Below are positions 58,170-64,000 of a stretch of DNA of 64,000 nt, one piece after another (position 1 is the stretch's first letter; each line of letters starts with the position of its first letter). A program made the translations under genes and the position numbers. Below the pieces are notes generated by a model. That model did not search any database and was not told where the DNA came from. It saw only the letters and a program-made list of their open reading frames with translations. The stretch lies in NCBI GenBank assembly GCA_017849575.1, contig JAFIGV010000014.1, positions 248,001 to 312,000 on the forward strand. Direction: 5' to 3'. Source of the DNA: Flavipsychrobacter sp. Lineage in GTDB: Bacteria; Bacteroidota; Bacteroidia; Chitinophagales; Chitinophagaceae.

Positions 58170-60218
58170 ATGAGCATACCCCGGCAGTCATGGCCCGCTA
58201 TTAAGACTATTTTGTTTGCGCTATTGGTGCTTACCACCCATCTGTGCCTGGCGGCAGACAGTACCAAGGTTCGACCCAGGGTGGCGGTACAAACGGTACA
58301 GACGAGCACCAGTTCGACGTTTAATTTATTGCGAAACCTCAACTGGCAGGTGCATATGGCCGACCGGCACGGCAAAACGCTCAACGCCTATTCGCGCCAG
58401 CCGGATACCTTGTTCGAAAGCTTTTTGCCGGATACAGTTGTGCTTTCGGCAGATTTTCGTACAGACACTCTCGGCCTGGGAGACAGACTGGCGCTGCGTT
58501 ACGAGCTTAGCGGGTCGATGGCTGTAATGGCCGATGGACAACCGGTGATCGCTACGGGGAAATTATACAAGGGAAAGGCCCGAAAGTTTTTTACGCACAC
58601 CAAGAGCGGATATATAGCATTGCCGGATGCTGACAGTTCCCTGCATCTCCAGGTCACCTATGTGCCTTCAAAACAGGCAAGGGCTTTTGAACTGACACTA
58701 ATCGTAGAATCGCTGGAACGAGCGATAGCGCGGCACGAAGAAACAGAGGCGGACAACCGGCAAACCTTCGGCACCGGATTTTATTTTCTGGCACTCGGTA
58801 TTGTCTATGGACTATTATTTATGTACTTCCGGGAGAAAAAAGAAAACTTGTACTTTTCCCTGTTTTGCTTTTTAGTGGCCCTTTCCTGTGTATGGGAAAG
58901 TTTTCAGACCGACACATTTACTGACCTCGATAGTTTCTTTAACATCATCGCTTTCGAGATGTTGTCCATTTTCCTGTATAAAGTGCTCAAGGATAAGGAA
59001 AAATCAAAAATACCGCTCCTCGTTATCCTGCTCACCTTTTTAGTGTGCCTCATTCCAGCCGTTCGGTATCGCTATTGGTATGTTTCCGGCGAGCCCATTC
59101 CCATTGTCCTGGCTATAGTATTTGTTGCGTTGTATGGGTACACCTGCATTTATGTACTGTATCTGCTGCTGGCCGGCATAGGTCAAAAAAGGTGGGAGGC
59201 CCGCGTGATTCTTTGGGTATGCCTCACCCCGATTGTACTGCTGGTTATTGATTTTATTGCCATCATTGTGGCCGCAGTTATTGAACGGGGTGTGAAGTCC
59301 GCCAGCATTTTTGCAAGCAGTGTAGAATACTTCATCACTTTCATTTCTTTCTCCTACCCTTTGGCTGCAGTTATCATTTTGGGTCGCCGCAATGGTCTTA
59401 CACAGCAGCAACTTACCCGGCAAATAACATCCATCCAACAACTCTCCGAAGAAAAACTTGCCGTAGAACAGGAGAAGAAGCAAATATTGGAAAAGCAAAA
59501 TGAACGGCTTGAAGCTGAAGTGGCGGAACGTACAGGCGAGGTAGTGCGCCAGAAAGAAGAAATAAGACGGCAGCACGATGAGCTTAAAATCGAAAAAGAA
59601 AAGTCTGACGAACTGCTCCGGAACATCCTGCCGGAGAATGTGGCCAATGAGCTCAGGGAAAAAGGCTTTTCAGAAGCACGGCTGTTCGACAACGTGACGG
59701 TACTATTTGCCGATTTCGTAAACTTTACGGATGCCGGTGAAAGTATGAGCCCTAAGGAACTGGTCAACGAGCTTGATGCCTGCTTCAAAGCCTTCGATGG
59801 TATCATCAGTCACTACAACATAGAAAAAATCAAAACCATCGGCGATGCGTATCTTGCGGTTTGCGGCCTGCCCCAGCCCGATGAAGACCATGCGGCAAAA
59901 TGCGTTTCGGCGGCAATAGAAATTGTAAAGTTTATGGAAGATCGCTTTGCCGTCTATGGCGAGAACACTTTCAGGATTCGGGTGGGTATCCATTCCGGAT
60001 CGGTGGTAGCAGGCATCGTAGGCGTAAAGAAATTTGCCTACGATATTTGGGGCGACACGGTGAATACCGCAGCCCGCATGGAGCAAAACAGCGATCCCGG
60101 CAAGATCAATATTTCTGAAACTACCTATCAGATGATCAAAGACCGTTTTACCTGCCTTTACCGCGGGGAAATAGAAGCAAAAAATAAAGGGGCCCTTAAA
60201 ATGTATTTTGTCGGATAG
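58170..60218 (+). CDS. Membrane-bound adenylate cyclase, 7TM sensor type
   Basis: 682 residues. A signal peptide (to about residue 29) leads to an extracellular domain (30-195), seven TM helices (about 203-405) as in 7TMR-DISM receptors, a coiled coil (410-485) and a class III cyclase domain (505-682). Metal Asp515 (FADFVNF) and Asp559 (TIGDAY) are present; Lys555 and Asp625 (YDIWG) select adenine, and Asn632 and Arg636 complete the site, so it should make cAMP. The extracellular domain would sense a ligand. It precedes an HD phosphohydrolase gene by 60 bp. Confidence 0.9.
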   Translation: MSIPRQSWPAIKTILFALLVLTTHLCLAADSTKVRPRVAVQTVQTSTSSTFNLLRNLNWQVHMADRHGKTLNAYSRQPDTLFESFLPDTVVLSADFRTDTLGLGDRLALRYELSGSMAVMADGQPVIATGKLYKGKARKFFTHTKSGYIALPDADSSLHLQVTYVPSKQARAFELTLIVESLERAIARHEETEADNRQTFGTGFYFLALGIVYGLLFMYFREKKENLYFSLFCFLVALSCVWESFQTDTFTDLDSFFNIIAFEMLSIFLYKVLKDKEKSKIPLLVILLTFLVCLIPAVRYRYWYVSGEPIPIVLAIVFVALYGYTCIYVLYLLLAGIGQKRWEARVILWVCLTPIVLLVIDFIAIIVAAVIERGVKSASIFASSVEYFITFISFSYPLAAVIILGRRNGLTQQQLTRQITSIQQLSEEKLAVEQEKKQILEKQNERLEAEVAERTGEVVRQKEEIRRQHDELKIEKEKSDELLRNILPENVANELREKGFSEARLFDNVTVLFADFVNFTDAGESMSPKELVNELDACFKAFDGIISHYNIEKIKTIGDAYLAVCGLPQPDEDHAAKCVSAAIEIVKFMEDRFAVYGENTFRIRVGIHSGSVVAGIVGVKKFAYDIWGDTVNTAARMEQNSDPGKINISETTYQMIKDRFTCLYRGEIEAKNKGALKMYFVG

Positions 60219-60278
60219 TATGCCTCAGCATGTACCGGTTGCTGGATTTTAAAACTATTTTCGCTTTAACATAGGCTT

Positions 60279-60869
60279 ATGCAGTTTCGAGAAGCAAAAA
60301 CCTTCATTCTTAAAAAACTCCGGAAAGAGTTACCCAGGCATCTCTCCTACCACAGTGTGGAGCATATCAAAGATGTGTATCAGTCATCAAGATTGCTAGC
60401 GGCCGAGGAAAAGGTTAAGGGAGAAGACCTTAAGCTGCTGCTTACAGCGGCTTTATTTCATGATTCGGGATTTCTGATCCAGCAAAAGGAACACGAAAAG
60501 ATTTCCTGCGATATAGCCCGGCAGTATCTTCCGGATTTTGACTATACTCCTGAGCAAATAGAACGCATTTGCGGCATGATTATGGCCACACGCATCCCGC
60601 AAACGCCAACAAACAAACTGGAACAGATTATTGCGGATGCCGATCTTGACTATTTGGGTCGTGACGACTTTTTTACCATTGGCGATAAGCTCTTTGCCGA
60701 ACTTTCGGTTTATGGCATGCTCAATACCGAAGATGAATGGAATAGCCTGCAGGTGAGATTTTTGGAGAACCACCACTATTTTACCGACACGGCCATAGCC
60801 CTGCGTAAACATAAAAAAGACCAGCACCTGGCCACCATAAAATCGAAGCTGAAGCAATCCAAATCATAA
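60279..60869 (+). CDS. HD-domain phosphohydrolase
   Basis: 196 residues. An HD domain with YHSVEHIKDVYQ (His25, His29), the central His61-Asp62 in ALFHDSGF, His72 in KEHEKISC, and a late Asp in IIADADLDYLG, enough for a metal-dependent phosphohydrolase. HD proteins hydrolyse nucleotides, including cyclic ones. The gene follows the adenylate cyclase in the same orientation and precedes yitT by a one-base overlap (TAATG). A link to cAMP breakdown is an inference from position. No sensor domain or signal peptide is seen. Confidence 0.85.
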   Translation: MQFREAKTFILKKLRKELPRHLSYHSVEHIKDVYQSSRLLAAEEKVKGEDLKLLLTAALFHDSGFLIQQKEHEKISCDIARQYLPDFDYTPEQIERICGMIMATRIPQTPTNKLEQIIADADLDYLGRDDFFTIGDKLFAELSVYGMLNTEDEWNSLQVRFLENHHYFTDTAIALRKHKKDQHLATIKSKLKQSKS

Positions 60870-61750
60870 TGTTGAAAAGACTATCCCTTCCGCACAACGT
60901 AGAAGACCTGATTTATACTTTGCTGGGTGTGCTCTCCGCGGGCTTTGCCCTTCGCAGTTTGTTTATCCCCAATCATTTTCTCGATGGCGGCGTCACCGGC
61001 CTCAGCCTTTTGCTCCATGAGTTTTACCACTGGCCGCTGAGCATTACTATTGTGGTCGCCAACATACCCTTCATTTTGATGGGTAGCTTTCTGGTCAATA
61101 AAAAATTTGCCTGGAAAACTTTTCTGAGCATCGTTCTGCTGGGCATCTGCCTACAGTATTTTCCCTACCCTAATGTTACGCAGGGTTGGAGCAGCCTGAT
61201 ACTGGTATCCATTTTCGGCGGGTTCTTTCTGGGTCTCGGCATCGGTTTGGGTATGCGTGGCGGATGTTCTATAGACGGTATAGAAGTGCTCGCTCTGTAC
61301 ACCTGGCGCAAAGTAGGCTTTACGATGAGTGAGATCATTATGGCATTGAATGCGGCCATCTTTCTCATTGCTGCACTGGCCTTTGGTCTTGAAAAAGCAT
61401 TCTATGCCATGCTTACCTACTATGTGGCCACACGCACCATCGACTACATTGTAGAAGGCATTGAAGAATACACCGGCGTCACCATCATCTCAGGAAAAAG
61501 CGAAGACATCAAACAAAAGCTGGCGCTGGAAATGGGGCGCGGCATTACGATTTACAAAGGAGAACGCGGGTTCATGAAGGAAAGCTTTGAAGTAAGCCAC
61601 GACTGCGATATCGTTTTTACCGTCATTACCCGGCTGGAAGTACGAAAACTCAAACGCGTGATCGAACATATTGATCCAAGGGCCTTTGTCTTTACCCATA
61701 CCATCAAGGAAGCGGCCGGCGGTGTGCTCAAAAGGCATCACGGCCATTAG
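60869..61750 (+). CDS. YitT family membrane protein
   Basis: 293 residues. Five or six hydrophobic helices (about 10-180), with PNHFLDGGVTGLSLLLH, FVNKKFAWKTF-type loop and GLGIGLGMRGGCSIDGIEVL, precede the cytoplasmic DUF2179 domain (about 210-285), YTGVTIISGKSEDIKQ, GRGITIYKGERGFMKES. The family is broad and of unknown transport function. Its start overlaps the HD gene by one base, so it is translated from the same message, downstream of the cyclase. Not specifically tied to cAMP. Confidence 0.92.
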   Translation: MLKRLSLPHNVEDLIYTLLGVLSAGFALRSLFIPNHFLDGGVTGLSLLLHEFYHWPLSITIVVANIPFILMGSFLVNKKFAWKTFLSIVLLGICLQYFPYPNVTQGWSSLILVSIFGGFFLGLGIGLGMRGGCSIDGIEVLALYTWRKVGFTMSEIIMALNAAIFLIAALAFGLEKAFYAMLTYYVATRTIDYIVEGIEEYTGVTIISGKSEDIKQKLALEMGRGITIYKGERGFMKESFEVSHDCDIVFTVITRLEVRKLKRVIEHIDPRAFVFTHTIKEAAGGVLKRHHGH

Positions 61751-61872
61751 ATCTATTGCCGGCGGTGCAAGCTTTCGGGTCGGTTATTCCAGCGTACTTT
61801 AGCATTCCATTTTTTTCAAAATACAAAAAGAGAATGTGTCATTGCTTATTTTGCAGAATCTAAGGACTTGAC

Positions 61873-62280
61873 ATGTACGTTTCGGAAACAAAGATCAGAG
61901 TGCGCTATGGAGAGACAGATCAGATGGGTTTTTTATATTACGGTTATTATGCCCTTTATTATGAATCCGGGAGAGCTGAAGCCTTTCGGACGCTTGGGGT
62001 AACCTACAGACAGCTCGAAGAATCAGGCATCATGATGCCGGTGACAGAACTCAATATACAATACCTCCGGCCTGCGCTCTATGACGACCTCATTACCGTT
62101 AAAACCATAGTCAAAGAATTACCCACCGGACCCAAGATCCATTTTCATTCCGAACTCTACAATGAGCAGGGCCAACTGCTCAATAAGGGCGTAACCACTC
62201 TTGTTTTTTATGACAGCAAAGAGAAAAAGAAGGTTCCCCTGCCCGATTCGCTGAAGCAGATATTGCTACCCTATTTTTAA
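61873..62280 (+). CDS. Acyl-CoA thioesterase (YbgC/FadM-like)
   Basis: 135 residues, a single hotdog domain of the 4HBT type. RYGETDQMGFLYYGYYALYYE carries the catalytic Asp16 in the YbgC-type motif (D-x-x-G), and LNIQYLRPALYDDLITVKT is the next conserved strand pair. YbgC works near the Tol-Pal system in other phyla, but no tol genes are present. It likely hydrolyses a short- or medium-chain acyl-CoA. The near-match TATTTTG lies about 15 nt upstream of the start. Confidence 0.88.
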   Translation: MYVSETKIRVRYGETDQMGFLYYGYYALYYESGRAEAFRTLGVTYRQLEESGIMMPVTELNIQYLRPALYDDLITVKTIVKELPTGPKIHFHSELYNEQGQLLNKGVTTLVFYDSKEKKKVPLPDSLKQILLPYF

Positions 62281-62295
62281 ACAAAACAGAAACAG

Positions 62296-63543
62296 ATGGC
62301 CAATACTAAAGCCTCTATCATCACAATCGGAGACGAATTGCTGATAGGGCAAACCATAGATACCAATTCCGCCTGGATAGCGCAACAGCTTAACCCCTTA
62401 GGCATAGACATCGTAAGGCGTGTGGCTGTGGGCGACAACAAAGCCGATATTGTAGCGGCGCTCGATGCAGAACTGAGCCGCAGCGAAATTGTTATCATCA
62501 CCGGTGGGCTTGGCCCCACTGCCGACGATATTACCAAACCCTTGTTAGCACAATACTTTGGCGGCAAAATGGTGGTTGACGAACGCGTGCAGTTGCATGT
62601 CCGCTCAATTTTTGAAAGGAGAAATCTGCCGCTGCTGGAGGTAAACCTCAGGCAGGCGGAGGTGCCGGAATCCTGTACGGTATTGTTTAACAAAAGCGGA
62701 ACAGCCCCGGGAATGCTTTTTGAAAAGGAAGGAAAAATGATTATTTCCCTGCCGGGTGTGCCCCATGAGATGATGGGTATTGTAGAAGACGAGGTGATAC
62801 CACGACTACGTCAGCGCTTTACCAGCGACGCAATGGTGCATCGTTCCGTAATTACAGCAGGACTTGGCGAAAGCTTTCTGGCAGAAAAGATAAAAGATAT
62901 AGAAAGCGCCCTACCTGAGCATATCCGGCTGGCCTATTTGCCCGGGTTTTGGATGGTAAAACTCAGACTCACCGGTAGAGGGAAAGACGAGATGCAGCTT
63001 ATCCGTGAAGTGGACATGCGGCAGGAAGAGATTGCTAACAGGCTGGAAGAATATGTAGTGGCGCTGGAAGACCTGCCCATGGAAGAAATAGTGGGCAGAA
63101 AGCTGACTAGTCTGGGGCAAACTGTTGCGCTTGCCGAAAGCTGTACCGGTGGATATCTGGGTCACCGCCTGACACAGGTGATTGGCTCATCTAAATATTT
63201 TCAGGGCGGAATTATTTGTTATCAATATGAGGTAAAGGAGCAACTGCTCGGCGTAGAGCATGCATTGCTGGAGCAAGAGGGAGCGGTAAATGAAGCGGTT
63301 GCGCTGCAGATGGCCCTGGGTGCCCAACGAAGCATGAAGTCGGATATTGGATTTGGCATAACCGGACTGCTCAGCCCGGGCGGAGAGGAAGGAGTGCCCG
63401 TGGGTACGGTATGGATGGCCATTACGAATGGCGACACCCACAAAACCAAAGCATTTCATTTTCCGTATGATAGAGTAAGGAATAAAGAAGTAGCGGTAAA
63501 TATGGCCCTGCTGATGATCTGGAAATTTGTAAACCATCAATAA
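62296..63543 (+). CDS. cinA: CinA family competence/damage-inducible protein
   Basis: 415 residues, full-length CinA. The N-terminal MoCF-biosynth-like domain (about 1-170) has IITIGDELLIGQTIDTNSAW and GGLGPTADD; the C-terminal PncC domain (about 255-410) has VALAESCTGGYLGHRLT and FGITGLLSPGGEEGVPVGTVW, where the catalytic serine loop sits. Activities of the family are ADP-ribose pyrophosphatase (N-terminal) and NMN deamidase (C-terminal). It lies 15 bp downstream of the thioesterase, and its stop directly precedes the aroK ATG. Confidence 0.95.
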   Translation: MANTKASIITIGDELLIGQTIDTNSAWIAQQLNPLGIDIVRRVAVGDNKADIVAALDAELSRSEIVIITGGLGPTADDITKPLLAQYFGGKMVVDERVQLHVRSIFERRNLPLLEVNLRQAEVPESCTVLFNKSGTAPGMLFEKEGKMIISLPGVPHEMMGIVEDEVIPRLRQRFTSDAMVHRSVITAGLGESFLAEKIKDIESALPEHIRLAYLPGFWMVKLRLTGRGKDEMQLIREVDMRQEEIANRLEEYVVALEDLPMEEIVGRKLTSLGQTVALAESCTGGYLGHRLTQVIGSSKYFQGGIICYQYEVKEQLLGVEHALLEQEGAVNEAVALQMALGAQRSMKSDIGFGITGLLSPGGEEGVPVGTVWMAITNGDTHKTKAFHFPYDRVRNKEVAVNMALLMIWKFVNHQ

Positions 63544-64000
63544 ATGAGCAGAATTCTCTTTCTGGTAGGAATGTCGGGAGCGGGCAAAACCGCGTGGGGA
63601 AGAAAAATGAGCACGGCGTACAAGATGAATTTTCTGGACGTAGATGAATACGTAGAGCGACAGCAAAACAAAACAGTATCCCAAATATTTTCCGAACAGG
63701 GGGAACAGGGTTTCCGGACCCTGGAAGCCAAGGCGCTGAAAGAAATTGTGGAACGAAACAAAGAACCCCTGATCGTAAGCTGCGGGGGCGGCACACCCCT
63801 GAATCCCGGCAACTACGACCTGATGCGGCAAAACGGCTATCTGGTTTATCTGGAAGCCTCGGTAGAAACCATTCTGGAAAATCTCAAAGATCATCTTTCG
63901 GACCGGCCACTCCTGAAAAATGGTGTAATCAGTCCTGCAGCGCGCATCAGAGAATTGTACGGTAAGAGGCGGGAGATCTATGAACGTGCTGATTATAAAT
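63544..64000 (+). CDS. aroK: Shikimate kinase, C-terminus cut by window edge
   Basis: The frame from ATG 63544 stays open to the window end: 152 complete codons of an expected 165-175. Walker A is GMSGAGKT; LDVDEYVE holds the shikimate- and Mg-binding Asp pair; GEQGFRTLEAKALKEI has the conserved Phe-Arg, and CGGGTPL is the GGG loop over shikimate. The lid region SDRPLLKN and RREIYERADY follow. It phosphorylates shikimate in aromatic amino-acid synthesis. It is adjacent, with no gap, to cinA. Confidence 0.94.
   Translation, partial: MSRILFLVGMSGAGKTAWGRKMSTAYKMNFLDVDEYVERQQNKTVSQIFSEQGEQGFRTLEAKALKEIVERNKEPLIVSCGGGTPLNPGNYDLMRQNGYLVYLEASVETILENLKDHLSDRPLLKNGVISPAARIRELYGKRREIYERADYK

Noticed and set aside
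1-64000. Search by eye for tRNA, rRNA, CRISPR arrays, insertion sequences, integrases and prophage genes
   Set aside because: None found. Genes are densely packed with family-typical core functions, and no repeat-spacer pattern, transposase or integrase motif was seen.

Overview
The window looks like chromosomal DNA from a member of the Bacteroidota, probably a Chitinophagia/Sphingobacteriia-type genome of moderate G+C. The evidence: a short primary sigma factor lacking region 1.1; repeated TAnnTTTG -7 boxes just upstream of start codons; few Shine-Dalgarno sequences; a TamL-type outer-membrane assembly lipoprotein; DUF4476 and DUF1573 proteins; and an SRP RNA with the loop sequence I associate with Bacteroidota. 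The exact family is inference. I see no rRNA, tRNA, insertion sequence, prophage or CRISPR array.

Layout. 1-9610 is a surface-polysaccharide region: two GT4 glycosyltransferases on the minus strand; on the plus strand an ABC export pair (Wzm/Wzt type) translationally coupled to a 1158-residue polypeptide with two GT2 domains and a degenerate third one; then, convergent, an MBOAT/SGNH O-acetylation pair. 9879-21858 is mostly housekeeping and catabolic: GNAT, alpha/beta hydrolase, a helical Cys/His-rich protein, a glutaryl-CoA-type dehydrogenase, rpoD, a methyltransferase, a GT2-DUF2062 fusion, a C45-type hydrolase, a thioesterase, a saccharopine dehydrogenase-like protein, smpB and accD. 22067-26967 is a self-contained tripartite efflux operon (TetR, TolC, EmrA, EmrB) with two tandem palindromic operators lying on the -33 and -7 promoter elements.

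27094-46413 holds a TPR membrane protein, a DUF523/TudS-like protein, a VOC protein, exonuclease III, a beta-propeller amidohydrolase, a methyltransferase, a PAP2 phosphatase, a SpoU methyltransferase divergent from tamL, an arginase-family enzyme, a YdeP-type molybdopterin oxidoreductase, an M1 aminopeptidase lipoprotein, a biotinyl-carrier protein, a DUF4476 protein, a small lipoprotein and an ArsC-like protein. 46474-55410 has metG, an orphan HlyD-type adaptor, gpsA, a propeller protein, a small membrane protein, a transaldolase, the SRP RNA gene (ffs, minus strand), and an ECF sigma / anti-sigma / DUF1573 set. 55464-64000 has a PhnB-like protein, a kinase-fold-like exported protein, a 7TM adenylate cyclase followed by an HD phosphohydrolase and a YitT protein, a thioesterase, cinA and a truncated aroK.

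Most of the window is ordinary core genome. The best leads are the degenerate GT-A domain in the giant glycosyltransferase, the promoter-embedded TetR operators, the unannotated SRP RNA with its own promoter and terminator, the -7 boxes only 4-7 nt from start codons (predicting leaderless mRNAs), the cysteine-rich anti-sigma factor, the exported kinase-like protein and the cyclase-HD pair. I did not find a convincing new defence or mobile system.
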